A DNA stretch of 64,000 nt from Acidobacteriaceae bacterium TAA 166 (GTDB taxonomy: Bacteria; Acidobacteriota; Terriglobia; Terriglobales; Acidobacteriaceae): positions 2,720,001-2,784,000 of the forward strand of contig ATWD01000001.1 of NCBI GenBank assembly GCA_000421065.1, in the 5' to 3' direction. Under the pieces are notes generated by a model. That model had not been told where the DNA came from. It saw nothing but the letters and a program-made list of their open reading frames with translations, and did no database searches. This document shows positions 1-8,184 of this stretch, piece by piece. The number at the start of each line of letters is the position of its first letter. The first letter of the stretch is position 1. The translations under genes were made by a program, and so were the position numbers.

Positions 1-1116
1 ATGGTCGAGGGCACACTTGAGAGCTTCGGTGGTGGATCGGTGGCCGCGCCGATGTCTCTGCTCTTCGAGCTTGTGGATCAGGGGGCGTCCTCGAACACGC
101 CGGCGACGGTGCTCTATTCCGGCAGCGTGGCGGCATCTCCCGCGAGCGCAAGCTTCGCCGTGGTCAACAGCGTGGAGCTGGTGGGCTCGATCGGCTACAC
201 CCGCATCACGCAGGCGGGCTCGATATGGATCGTCAGCACGCTCACCGATGGGACGCAGAGCGTGCGCATGACAGGCGCGGCGGGCGAAGGCGTGGACTGC
301 ATGGTCTCGACCGCGGGCCGCATCACCTTCTTCTCCGGGCGCATTCCGGTCGTGGGCGAGCGCATCGCGGTCTCATACCGCGGACGCAGGCGTTCGGTGG
401 CGCGGCTCAATGATCCCGCCAGCATCGCCCAGGAAGCGGCAGGAGGTATGCCGGGAACGGCGCAGTGGCTGGGGCATGTGACGCAGCCTCCGGCTCGCAG
501 CTCGGCCGACTGCGAGGCCGCGGCGCAGGCGGTCCTTCGCTTCGCATCGACGCGCTCCGCCGCGCTCTCGGGGAGTTACGCGATGACGAATCCCGCCGAC
601 GATATCTGGCCCGGCGATCTGCTTGCCCTAACCTCCGACGGCGACACGCTGAAGCTGATCGTGCGTAAGGTGACGATCGAGGACGGACACGCATCACCCG
701 AAGTTGCGACCTATCGCATCGACTTCGCCAACGACTGGGCCGAAGGAATTGGTCTGAAGCTGTCGGAGAGCGTGGCGACCGATGCCTTGCTACCCGAGAC
801 CGCTTCGAGCACGCCGGCAAACGTGCTGGCCAACCTGCAGTCGCTCACCGTGACCTCTGCAAGCGGCGAGGCGCTGCAGATCGACGCGGGCTTGAATCCT
901 CCCGCAGGCGGCGGCTTCGAGGTGCGTCGGCGCGACTGGGACTTCGGCCCCGGAGTCGATCAGGACCTGGTGCTGCGCAGCCCGGTGCGGAGCTTCTCGA
1001 TTCCACGCGAGGCCCAGGTGGAGCGTTACTTCGTGCGCATGTACGACGGATCGAATCCGCCGCTCTACTCGCGCTTTTCGAGCGCGGTCTTTACCAACCT
1101 GCCTGTCAGCCTCTGA
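1..1116 (+). CDS. Phage tail/baseplate-like protein (5'-truncated by window edge)
   Basis: The frame is open from base 1, so the first ATG is not necessarily the real start and the protein probably begins upstream. 371 residues are visible. Residues about 120-250 resemble phage tail hub or tip proteins: a segment with GERIAVSYRGRRR, an Ala-rich helix after RSSADCEAAAQAVLRFA, then DDIWPGDLLALTSDGD, a layout common in tail proteins that sit on the baseplate axis. The C-terminal 80 residues look like a beta-rich Ig-like or fibronectin-like module (YFVRMYDGSNPPLYSRF). Two small genes follow in the order tail protein, coiled coil with membrane segment, small helical protein, as at the 3' end of a tail module. 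The family assignment is by overall pattern only. It could belong to a prophage remnant or a tail-derived particle. Confidence 0.55.
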   Translation: MVEGTLESFGGGSVAAPMSLLFELVDQGASSNTPATVLYSGSVAASPASASFAVVNSVELVGSIGYTRITQAGSIWIVSTLTDGTQSVRMTGAAGEGVDCMVSTAGRITFFSGRIPVVGERIAVSYRGRRRSVARLNDPASIAQEAAGGMPGTAQWLGHVTQPPARSSADCEAAAQAVLRFASTRSAALSGSYAMTNPADDIWPGDLLALTSDGDTLKLIVRKVTIEDGHASPEVATYRIDFANDWAEGIGLKLSESVATDALLPETASSTPANVLANLQSLTVTSASGEALQIDAGLNPPAGGGFEVRRRDWDFGPGVDQDLVLRSPVRSFSIPREAQVERYFVRMYDGSNPPLYSRFSSAVFTNLPVSL

Positions 1117-1142
1117 TGGGTGAACACACAAGGAGTGACAGG

Positions 1143-1358
1143 ATGACGGAGTTTGAGGGGCAGGTTTTAGGAGACCTGCGCGTATTGAAGAGCCAGATGG
1201 ATCAGTTAATGGGAATCGGCCAGCCAGGCAGGCTGAGCCTGATCGAAGAGCGCGTCGATCGCCACGAGCGCAGCGTACAGCGCATGAAGGGATTTACCGC
1301 AGCCATTGGGGCACTGGTCACGCTGGCGCATCTGGCCATCGACCTGATGCGGCGCTAA
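1143..1358 (+). CDS. Small coiled-coil/membrane protein, XhlA-like
   Basis: 71 residues. An amphipathic helical region (about 1-45, with LKSQMDQL and SLIEERVDRHERSVQRM) is followed by one hydrophobic segment (about 47-66, FTAAIGALVTLAHLAIDLM). This matches the architecture of XhlA-type holin-associated proteins encoded beside tail genes. An in-frame ATG at 1116 overlaps the previous stop codon, but the ATG at 1143 has AGGAG about 8 nt upstream and is preferred. The function is inferred from architecture and position, not from a strong family motif. Confidence 0.6.
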   Translation: MTEFEGQVLGDLRVLKSQMDQLMGIGQPGRLSLIEERVDRHERSVQRMKGFTAAIGALVTLAHLAIDLMRR

Positions 1359-1385
1359 ACGACGAACAAACAAAGGAGACTGACG

Positions 1386-1640
1386 ATGGAGTTCATGAAG
1401 ATCTTTCTGCGGACGTTGGCGTTTCTGCCGGGCGTTCTGCATGGCGTTGAGGACATGCTGGGCGCGGGCACGGGAGATCAGAAGAAGAAGGCCGCGCTCG
1501 AGATGGTGAACGCCGCCATCAACATCACCGATGCGGTAGAGGAGAAGCAGATCCTCGATGCAGACCGTTTTACCGCGGGCCTGAGCGCCATCATCGATGG
1601 CGTGGTGGAGTGCCTGAACGCAAGCGTTTGGGCGAAGTAA
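1386..1640 (+). CDS. Small helical protein at end of tail-like module
   Basis: 84 residues, with AAAGGAG upstream of the ATG. The N-terminal 25 residues are hydrophobic (MKIFLRTLAFLPGVLHGVE). The rest is predicted helical, with a DQKKKAALEMVNAAI segment and a TDAVEEKQILDADRF acidic stretch. It is probably transcribed with the two preceding small genes (28 bp gap). A holin-like or tail-accessory role is possible from position, but no family was recognised. Palindromic repeat copy R1 begins 2 bp after its stop codon. Confidence 0.5.
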   Translation: MEFMKIFLRTLAFLPGVLHGVEDMLGAGTGDQKKKAALEMVNAAINITDAVEEKQILDADRFTAGLSAIIDGVVECLNASVWAK

Positions 1641-1642
1641 AT

Positions 1643-1836
1643 GCGCTGCCGCGCGGGCTCACTACGCGTGGGACCGCACCCTTCGTGACGCGCGTATACC
1701 GCCTTCGGCGTGGGCCTTCCGCTGGTCGGCGCAAATATCTTTCCAGCGACCAACGGGAGCCGTGACCCGAAAGGGATATACACATGTCACGAAGTGACCA
1801 CCCCATGCGCAGGTGGGGCCGGCCAGCAGGCTATCG
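1643..1836. repeat. Dispersed palindromic repeat, copy R1 (core forward, ends B/A)
   Basis: Fills the gap between the tail-module stop (1640) and the ligC stop (1848). Left end is type B (GCGCTGCCGCGCGGGCTC), right end type A (GGCCGGCCAGCAGGCTATC). The inner stem is CCGCTGGTCGG against AGCGACCAACGGGAG. The CACTTCGTGAC mini-hairpin is degraded on the left and intact on the right (GTCACGAAGTGAC). Confidence 0.85.
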
Positions 1837-1847
1837 CTTTTATCTTT

Positions 1848-2924
1848 TCACCGGCCGGTCTGAAAGATCGCCGCCAGCTCGTGCGGCGCAACCACCTCTA
1901 GCTGCTCATAGGTGCATGCGGCCGGCGGCTTGTCCGTGCGCCAGCGGCGGAACTGCGCCATATGACGGAAGCGCGTACCCTGCATGTGCTCGTAGGCAAC
2001 CTCTACCACAAGCTCGGGCCGCAGAGGCAGCCAGGAGAGATCTTTGCCCTGGCTCCATCGGCTCTGGCCGCCGGGCATGCGCTGATTTTCGGCTTCGCTC
2101 TCGACCCAGCTTCGCCAGGGATGACTGGCCAGCGCATCCGTGCGATAGGGCGCGAGGAACTCGACCAGCTCACGACGCTTCGCCTGGGTGAAGCTGGCGC
2201 AGACACCGACGTGCTGCAGCGCGCCCAGGGCATCGTAAAGGCCGAGTAGAAGCGACCCAACGGCCTCATTCTCGCCATCTTTGTGCCAACGAAAGCCGGC
2301 GACGACGCAGTCGCAGTCGCGCTCGTGTTTCACCTTGAGCATCGAGCGCTTGTTGGGTTCGTAAAGAACCCCGGCAGGCTTGGCCATCACACCGTCGAGG
2401 CCTGCGCCCTCGAAGCGCCGGAACCAGTCGCGCGCGGTCGCGTGATCGCGTGTGGCGGGTGTGAGGTGAAGCGGAGGCGTGGCCGTCGAGAGCAGAGACT
2501 CGAGTTCGGCTCGCCGTTCGGCGAAGGGGGTCTTCGTCAGGTCGCGGTCGTCGAGCGCGAGCACGTCGAAGAAGACGACCGAGGCGGGAATCTGCTGCGA
2601 CAGAAGCTTGATGCGCGAGGCTGCGGGATGAATGCGCAGCTGCAGGGCGTCGAAGTCGAGCCCGGTAGAGGCGGCGATGACGATCTCGCCGTCGAGCACA
2701 AAGCCCGGAGGAAGCTGCTGCTTCAGCGGCCCGGCGAGCTCGGGGAAGTAGCGGTCGAGTGGCTTCCGGTCGCGACTCTGGATCAGAAGCTCGTCGCCGT
2801 CGCGAAAGATGAGGGCGCGAAAGCCGTCCCACTTGGGCTCGAAGATCCAGGCATCGCCTTCGGGGATCTCCTCGACCCGCTTGGCGAGCATGGGTGCGAC
2901 CGGGGGCTGAACGGGTAGCTTCAT
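1848..2924 (-). CDS. ligC: ATP-dependent DNA ligase, LigC type
   Basis: 358 residues from the ATG at 2924 (MKLPVQPPVAPMLAKRVEEI). Longer in-frame extensions read into repeat R2 and are rejected. The nucleotidyltransferase motifs are in order: motif I EPKWDGFRAL (Lys is the adenylation site, about residue 31), motif III VFFDVLAL, motif IV GLDGVMAKP, motif V MLKVKHERD. An OB-fold domain follows (RPELVVEVAYEHMQGTRFRH). Overall sequence and length match actinobacterial LigC, a repair ligase related to the NHEJ ligase LigD but without polymerase and nuclease domains. A stand-alone LigD-type polymerase is encoded at 14609. No Ku gene is in the window. Repeats flank it on both sides. Confidence 0.9.
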   Translation of the reverse strand: MKLPVQPPVAPMLAKRVEEIPEGDAWIFEPKWDGFRALIFRDGDELLIQSRDRKPLDRYFPELAGPLKQQLPPGFVLDGEIVIAASTGLDFDALQLRIHPAASRIKLLSQQIPASVVFFDVLALDDRDLTKTPFAERRAELESLLSTATPPLHLTPATRDHATARDWFRRFEGAGLDGVMAKPAGVLYEPNKRSMLKVKHERDCDCVVAGFRWHKDGENEAVGSLLLGLYDALGALQHVGVCASFTQAKRRELVEFLAPYRTDALASHPWRSWVESEAENQRMPGGQSRWSQGKDLSWLPLRPELVVEVAYEHMQGTRFRHMAQFRRWRTDKPPAACTYEQLEVVAPHELAAIFQTGR

Positions 2925-2973
2925 TGCCTGCGATGGTATCGCGTTGGAACAGCTTCCGTCACAGAGAAGGCGG

Positions 2974-3161
2974 GCGCTGCCGCGCGGGCCCACTGCGCGT
3001 GGAGCGGTCACTTCGTGACGCGTATACCGGCTTCGCCGTGGGCCTCCCACTGGTCGGCGCATAGATCTTCACAAGCGACCAACGGGAGCCCCACGCCGAA
3101 GGCCCACTACGCGTCACGAAATGACCGCCCCGCGCGCAGTGGGCCCGGCCTGCAGGCCATC
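2974..3161. repeat. Dispersed palindromic repeat, copy R2 (core forward, ends B/A)
   Basis: Lies between the ligC start and the methyltransferase stop (3184). Both arms are well preserved. The left carries CCCACTGCGCGTGGAGCGG, GTCACTTCGTGAC and GGCTTCGCC. The right has the matching GTCACGAAATGAC and CGCGCAGTGGGCCC. Confidence 0.9.
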
Positions 3162-3183
3162 TTCTTGAAGAAATCGATACACC

Positions 3184-4029
3184 CTAAAGCCACGCACTGA
3201 CGATGCGGCCCGCCGAGCCGAGCATGCGAAGTTTGTCGATGCGTCCGGCGAAGTAGCGCTCGTTGAGCTCAGAGGAGCCCAGGTCCTCGACGTTCCAGAA
3301 CTCGGCGAGCTCCTTCGCCATCTGGATCGGCGTGAAGAAGAGCTGGAAGGGCTCGCCCGCCAGCTGCACGCGCGAGGCAAGCGAATCGTGCGCTAGCTGC
3401 TCGAGAGGAGGAAGCGCCGAGCGGGGCTGGCCGTAGTCCATCACCACGCCACTGCCAGGAGCAGACTGGGCGATCAGCGCGAGCGTGGAACGAAACGCCG
3501 CCTGCGTGAGATAAGGGACGACGCCAAGCCACGCGTAGAACGTCGGAACAGACGCATCGAAGCCTGCGGCTTTGAGCTGTGTGGCCAGCTGCTGATGCTC
3601 GAAGTCGACCGGGGCGTAGGTAAGGTTGGAGGGGATCGCAATGTTGTTGATGGAGAGCAGATCGCGTTTCCACTGCTGCGTGGCGGGGTGGTCGATCTCG
3701 AAGACGCGCAGCTGAGAAAAGGGATTGCGATACGCGAACGTATCGAGCCCAGCGCCGAGCAGAACATACTGGGTGACGCCTGCCGCCACGGCGCGGGCGA
3801 GCAGGTCTTCGGCGTAGCGGCTGCGCGCCACCAGGGATGCCCGCAGAGCGATGGAGTGTGGCTTATGGAGCTTGGTGGCGGTGCGCTCGACCTCGGGAAG
3901 ATATTCGCGGCCGAGGATAGGGATGGCGATAGGATCGTCGAGCACCAGCGGCTTCGCGTCGTAGATCTGGTGCGCGGCACGCCGCATGGCAACGCGGAGC
4001 GCGGTTCGAGATGGGCGAGCGGCTTCCAT
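3184..4029 (-). CDS. SAM-dependent methyltransferase, LCMT/PPM1 family
   Basis: 281 residues. It begins with a family-typical helical region (RTALRVAMRRAAHQIYDAKPLVLDDPIAI). Motif I is the glycine loop of the SAM site, YVLLGAGLDTFAYRN at about residue 90. The acidic residue after strand 2 (VFEIDHPATQQWKRD) binds the ribose of SAM. These are hallmarks of the TIGR00027/leucine carboxyl methyltransferase-like family, which in bacteria is often associated with secondary metabolites or has unknown substrates. The length is usual for the family. There is no operon partner. The substrate cannot be told from the sequence. Confidence 0.85.
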   Translation of the reverse strand: MEAARPSRTALRVAMRRAAHQIYDAKPLVLDDPIAIPILGREYLPEVERTATKLHKPHSIALRASLVARSRYAEDLLARAVAAGVTQYVLLGAGLDTFAYRNPFSQLRVFEIDHPATQQWKRDLLSINNIAIPSNLTYAPVDFEHQQLATQLKAAGFDASVPTFYAWLGVVPYLTQAAFRSTLALIAQSAPGSGVVMDYGQPRSALPPLEQLAHDSLASRVQLAGEPFQLFFTPIQMAKELAEFWNVEDLGSSELNERYFAGRIDKLRMLGSAGRIVSAWL

Positions 4030-4153
4030 TCCGAGGACAAGTTTAAATGGGATGCATTAAGCGAGACGCCTCTTCTCTTTGGGCTCATCCTAAGAACGCT
4101 TCTGCCGATGAGAGCAGTGTGTCAGGAAGAGACACCAGGGGAGAAGAGAGACG

Positions 4154-4672
4154 ATGATCCGGCAGGCGATCAATTGCGATATGTGCGGTGCGGAGAAGCT
4201 CGAGCTGGCGAGCGACTGGTTCGTGGCCGAGGAACAGGGCGGCGAGCTGAGGATGCGGGCGTGGGGCACCGGGAAGAGCGCGCGGAAGAGCTCCAAGCAC
4301 CTGTGCGGGCAGAAGTGTGCGCAGCGGCTGATGGACAACTTCACGGCATCGATCCTCGCCGACCGGCATGCGGGAAGAAGCAAGGAAGCGGTCTCGGGCA
4401 AGGGAGAGGCCAAGATGGAGATCAGGCTGGAGACGATGATCCAGACCGCACCGCCGGCTGTGGAGACATTGGCTGAGGAGAGGCCAATCCTCGAGCGCAT
4501 GGGCTATGACCGCGAGACCGCGGCCCAGATTGAGACGGAGTCGTGGGCTGGTCCCGCGCGCCCCAAGGAGAGCAGCTGGGGAGCGACGCCGCGCAAGACG
4601 GACAACGACAACTTCCTCAACGCGATTCGCAACAAGGCCCAGGCCACGCGTACCTTCCAGCATTCGGCGTAA
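4154..4672 (+). CDS. Hypothetical protein with N-terminal zinc-ribbon-like cysteines
   Basis: 172 residues from an ATG preceded by GGGGAGAAGAGAG. Cys pairs at the N-terminus (NCDMCGAEK) and near residue 50 (HLCGQKC) suggest one bound zinc. The middle is helical and the C-terminal third is polar (ARPKESSWGATPRKTD), probably disordered. No enzyme motif is visible. It runs in the same direction as murJ but is separated from it by a short repeat remnant. It is convincing as a gene because of coherent composition, a good ribosome site and the Cys spacing, but it is not a family I recognise. Confidence 0.65.
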   Translation: MIRQAINCDMCGAEKLELASDWFVAEEQGGELRMRAWGTGKSARKSSKHLCGQKCAQRLMDNFTASILADRHAGRSKEAVSGKGEAKMEIRLETMIQTAPPAVETLAEERPILERMGYDRETAAQIETESWAGPARPKESSWGATPRKTDNDNFLNAIRNKAQATRTFQHSA

Positions 4673-4685
4673 ACGATGAAGAGCA

Positions 4686-4728
4686 GGCGCTGCCGCGCAG
4701 ACCACTACGCTCGGCCGGCAGGCCATCG
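4686..4728. repeat. Repeat remnant S1 (type B left end fused to type A right end)
   Basis: GCGCTGCCGCGCAGACCACT is followed directly by CGGCCGGCAGGCCATC. The two termini of the palindromic repeat are joined with about 150 bp of interior missing. It lies just upstream of murJ. Confidence 0.7.
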
Positions 4729-4749
4729 CCTTGTAGAGTTAAAGACACG

Positions 4750-6369
4750 GTGACAGACTCCGTTTCCAACTCACAGGCGGTCTCCTCTTCGAAAGGCTTC
4801 GCGGGGCGCTCTTCGGCTCTCGCGGTCGCGACCGGCATCATGGCGAGCCGCCTGATGGGACTGGTGCGAGATCGCATCTTCGCGCACTACCTGGGCAACT
4901 CCTATGTAGCCGATGCCTTCCGGGCAATGTTCCGCATACCGAATATTCTGCAAAACCTCTTCGGCGAGGGCGTTCTTTCGGCCTCATTCATTCCAGTCTA
5001 TGCTCGTCTGCGCGCAGAAGAGCGTCATCAAGAAGCCTCCGAGCTGGCCGAAGCGATCTTCGCCATTCTCGTGATGGTCACCTCCGTGCTGGTTCTGGCT
5101 GGCGTCTTCGCTTCGCCGCTCTTGGTTAAGGCCATCGCGCCGGGCTTTCACGACGCCAAGCGCGACCTCTCCATTCGCCTGGTGAGAATTCTCTTTCCTG
5201 GCGCGGCGCTCTTCGCACTTTCGGCCTGGTGCCTGGGAGTTCTGAACAGTCATCGGAAGTTTTTGCTTTCCTATACAGCGCCGATCATCTGGAACCTGGC
5301 AATGATCGTAGCCTTCCTGTGGAATGGCGGACGTCAAGGCCAGGAGCATCTGGCCATCGTAATCGCGATGGCCTCGGTCCTGGGCAGCGGCCTGATGTTT
5401 GCCGTGCAGCTGCCGTCCGTCTTACGCCTTCTGCATCCCCTCTCGCTGCAACTGAGACTGGGATCGGCCTCGGTGAAGATCGTTATTCGAAACTTTTTCC
5501 CCGTCTTCCTTAGCCGGGGAGTCGTGCAGGTAAGCGCGTTTGTGGATTCGATGATCGCGAGTTATCTCCCGACCAGCGCGATCTCGGCGCTGGCCTATGC
5601 GCAGACGTTGAACTCGCTGCCGGTAAGCTTGTTCGGCATGGCGGTCTCTGCAGCGGAGCTTCCCGCGATGTCGAGCGCCCTGGGAACGACAGAGGAAATC
5701 GCAGGCGTGCTGCGGCAGCGTCTCGCGCAGGGCCTGCAGAACATCGCCTTCTTCGTGGTGCCTTCGGCGGTCGCGTTTCTGGTTCTGGGAGACGTCGTGG
5801 TCGCGGCTATCTATCGCACGGGAAAATTCGGAAGCCATGACGTGACACTGGTGTGGAACGTGCTTGCGGGTTCGGCCGTGGGGCTGCTGGCCTCCACCTC
5901 GGGCCGGCTCTACTCCTCGGCCTTCTATGCTCTGCGCGACACGCGCACACCGCTCAACTTCGCCATTATCCGGGTCGTGCTTACGATCGGGCTGGGGTAT
6001 CTCTTCGCTCTGCCTCTACCTCGCCTCTTGCACATTAATCCGTTGTGGGGAGTCGCCGGGCTTACGCTCTCTGCCGGGCTCGCCGGATGGGTGGAGTTCG
6101 CCCTGCTGCGCCGCAAACTGCACGCCCGCATCGGGGCTGTCCCTTCGCAGGCCCCGCGCATCCTGCGTCTATGGGGAGCGGCGCTGGTGGCCGCTGGCAT
6201 CGCCTACGGGGTAAAGCGCGTGCTGCCGTTCCACAATGTTCGCTATGCCTCGTTGATCGTGGGCGCAATTGTGCTCCCGCTCTTTGGAGTGCTGTATCTG
6301 GCGTTCACTCGCATATTGGGGATTATGCCTCCGGCGAGCCTGAAGCGGCTGACGGGGCGGAGAGGGTAG
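4750..6369 (+). CDS. murJ: Lipid II flippase MurJ
   Basis: 539 residues from the GTG at 4750; the longer frame upstream reads through a repeat remnant and another gene. This polytopic membrane protein flips lipid II to the outer leaflet for peptidoglycan synthesis. TM1 with the family signature is at about residues 20-45 (ALAVATGIMASRLMGLVRD), followed by VADAFRAMFRIPNILQNLF and the loop GEGVLSASFIPVYARL, which match the MurJ/MVF signature. About 14 hydrophobic segments can be counted and the length is typical (500-550). The start is not secure: there is no strong ribosome site, and a later ATG at 4840 would remove most of TM1. Confidence 0.93.
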   Translation: MTDSVSNSQAVSSSKGFAGRSSALAVATGIMASRLMGLVRDRIFAHYLGNSYVADAFRAMFRIPNILQNLFGEGVLSASFIPVYARLRAEERHQEASELAEAIFAILVMVTSVLVLAGVFASPLLVKAIAPGFHDAKRDLSIRLVRILFPGAALFALSAWCLGVLNSHRKFLLSYTAPIIWNLAMIVAFLWNGGRQGQEHLAIVIAMASVLGSGLMFAVQLPSVLRLLHPLSLQLRLGSASVKIVIRNFFPVFLSRGVVQVSAFVDSMIASYLPTSAISALAYAQTLNSLPVSLFGMAVSAAELPAMSSALGTTEEIAGVLRQRLAQGLQNIAFFVVPSAVAFLVLGDVVVAAIYRTGKFGSHDVTLVWNVLAGSAVGLLASTSGRLYSSAFYALRDTRTPLNFAIIRVVLTIGLGYLFALPLPRLLHINPLWGVAGLTLSAGLAGWVEFALLRRKLHARIGAVPSQAPRILRLWGAALVAAGIAYGVKRVLPFHNVRYASLIVGAIVLPLFGVLYLAFTRILGIMPPASLKRLTGRRG

Positions 6370-6412
6370 CTAGGAACGAAGCTACGCTGTTTTTTGAGGA
6401 AAGAAAAAGCTG

Positions 6413-6454
6413 CTGGCCTGCCTGCCGGGCCCACTACGCGTGGGGCGGTCACTT
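6413..6454. repeat. Repeat remnant S2 (left half only)
   Basis: A type A-like left end and the first arm (GGGCCCACTACGCGTGGGGC, then GGTCACTTC) stop exactly at the accD stop codon. The core and the right arm are absent. Confidence 0.75.
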
Positions 6455-7294
6455 CTACTGATTCATCCAGCCGAGCGTGTCGATCAGGTAGTGCTTCATC
6501 TCTTTGCGGTCAACGATGGCATCGAGGAAGCCGTGCTCGAGCAGAAACTCGGAGCGCTGGAAGCCCTCAGGCAGCTTCTGGCGAATGGTCTGCTCGATGA
6601 CGCGGGGACCGGCAAAGCCGATCAGGGCCCCAGGCTCGGCGATGTTCAGATCACCTAGCATGGCGAAGCTCGCGGTGACGCCTCCGGTGGTGGGGTCGGT
6701 CATCACGGAGATATAGGGAATCCTCTCGTCGTCCATGCGGGCCAGGCCGGCCGAGACCTTCGCCAGCTGCATCAGCGAGGCGATGCCCTCCATCATGCGC
6801 GCTCCGCCCGAGGCCGAGATGATGATGAGCGGGCTGCGGGTCTCGAGCGATCGATCGACCGCTCGGGCGATGGTCTCGCCCACTACCGAGCCCATGGAGC
6901 CGCCGATGAAGCTGTACTCCATGACCGAGAGCACGACCGGGATGGGACCGAGGTTGCCGACGGCATTGATGATGGCGTCGTTCAGACCGGTCTTGCGGCG
7001 GGCCTCTTCAAGGCGCGTTTTATAGGGTCTAAGATCCGTAAATTCAAGGGGATCGGTCGAGCGGAGGTCAAGGTCGACAAGCTCGTAGCCGGGCTCGAGC
7101 AGGGCGTCGATACGCGCGCGGGCGCCGATGCGGAAGTGATAGCCGCACTTGGGGCAGACGTGAAGATTGGCCTCGAGATCGGCCTTGAAGATGATCTCCC
7201 GGCACTTCGGACAGCGCACCCAGAGACCCTCGGTGCGAACCGTCCGCTCGGAGTCATTGACGATCTCGTTATCTTCGCGTTTAAACCAGCTCAT
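6455..7294 (-). CDS. accD: Acetyl-CoA carboxylase carboxyltransferase subunit beta
   Basis: 279 residues, normal for AccD. Together with AccA it transfers the carboxyl group from biotin to acetyl-CoA to make malonyl-CoA, the first step of fatty acid synthesis. The N-terminal zinc ribbon is intact (RCPKC at about 28-31 and VCPKCGYHF about 18 residues later). The crotonase-fold core carries SFIGGSMGSVVGE, IISASGGARMMEG and DPTTGGVTASFA, the acyl-CoA and oxyanion-hole motifs. accA and biotin carboxylase genes are not in the window. A half repeat starts right at its stop codon. Confidence 0.97.
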   Translation of the reverse strand: MSWFKREDNEIVNDSERTVRTEGLWVRCPKCREIIFKADLEANLHVCPKCGYHFRIGARARIDALLEPGYELVDLDLRSTDPLEFTDLRPYKTRLEEARRKTGLNDAIINAVGNLGPIPVVLSVMEYSFIGGSMGSVVGETIARAVDRSLETRSPLIIISASGGARMMEGIASLMQLAKVSAGLARMDDERIPYISVMTDPTTGGVTASFAMLGDLNIAEPGALIGFAGPRVIEQTIRQKLPEGFQRSEFLLEHGFLDAIVDRKEMKHYLIDTLGWMNQ

Positions 7295-7396
7295 GCCTTC
7301 TCGTATGCCTTCCGAGCTCCCGGCTGCATCCTTCCGGAATCGCCTCGACTATTGTAGCGTTCCCGGCCTGTAGCGTACTGACCAGCCCGACGTGCC

Positions 7397-7882
7397 TCAG
7401 CCGGTGACGATGCCCATGCAGAGAATAGCCAGAGCGATGGCGAAGATATCCTCGCTGAGGGTGATGTGCCAGACCTTGCAGCCAAGTTTGCGGGTGAGCT
7501 GATGGCGCAACTGGTAGGCCAGGAAGGCCCCCAGCAGAGCTCCAAGAACGCCCAGGATGACGCCTTCGAGACCGGGGGCGTCGAGCGAGGTGGCGATGAT
7601 GCCTCCAACCAGGCCGCCCAGGAAGAAGCGCGCGGCCAGCACAAGAGGACGCGTGGGGCGGGGAGCCAGGCCACGTTTGTCGGCATAGTACTCGAGCGCG
7701 GCGAGAAGGGTGAAGAGGATCGCGACCGGAAGCTTCGCCGCCCAGGAGGCCCACGGATCGACCGGAAGCAGGCCGCGCCAGGCGAACCAGCAGAGGATCG
7801 CCATTGGCGTCATCGTCCGCATGCCGGTGATCAGGCCCAGCAGCGGGATGGCGATGAGCCAGGTGAGGACCTCGAGGGTCAT
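7397..7882 (-). CDS. DUF4126 family membrane protein
   Basis: 161 residues with about four to five hydrophobic segments. The N-terminal GMRTMTPMAILCWFA is the family signature of DUF4126 proteins (small bacterial integral membrane proteins of unknown function). A glycine-rich segment, RFFLGGLVGGIIATS, and a C-terminal hydrophobic helix (EDIFAIALAILCMGI) follow. It is transcribed away from accD with a 102 bp gap, as a single gene. Function unknown. Confidence 0.75.
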   Translation of the reverse strand: MTLEVLTWLIAIPLLGLITGMRTMTPMAILCWFAWRGLLPVDPWASWAAKLPVAILFTLLAALEYYADKRGLAPRPTRPLVLAARFFLGGLVGGIIATSLDAPGLEGVILGVLGALLGAFLAYQLRHQLTRKLGCKVWHITLSEDIFAIALAILCMGIVTG

Positions 7883-7981
7883 GAGGGCAAAGCTCCTTCC
7901 TGCGAGACGCTATGAGTTAACACGGTCCTGATGCTCAAGTCCACTCAGGATGGACGCGCAAAAGGGCCGAGAAGTCTCGCG

Positions 7982-8171
7982 GATGGCCTGCCGGCCGGGG
8001 CCACTGCGCGTGGAGCGGTCCCTTCATGACGCGTAGAACCCTTTCGGGGTGAAGCTCCCGTTGGTCGCTTGAATAAAATCTTCGCGCCGACCAACGGGAG
8101 GCCCACGGCGAAGCCGGTATACCCGTCACGAAGGGACCGCCCCACGCGCAGTGGGCCCGGCCAGCAGGCCA
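7982..8171. repeat. Dispersed palindromic repeat, copy R3 (core reversed, ends A/A)
   Basis: Occupies the region between the DUF4126 start and the glyA stop (8185). Both ends are type A. The core is inverted relative to R1 and R2: CCCTTTCGGGG lies on the left and GGCGAAGCC on the right. The inner stem is CTCCCGTTGGTCG against CGACCAACGGGAG. Confidence 0.88.
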
Positions 8172-8184
8172 AGTCTTCTAAACC

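Noticed and set aside
1-3. ATG at base 1 as the real start of the tail-like protein
   Set aside because: The window begins there and the frame is open at the edge, so the true start is likely upstream.
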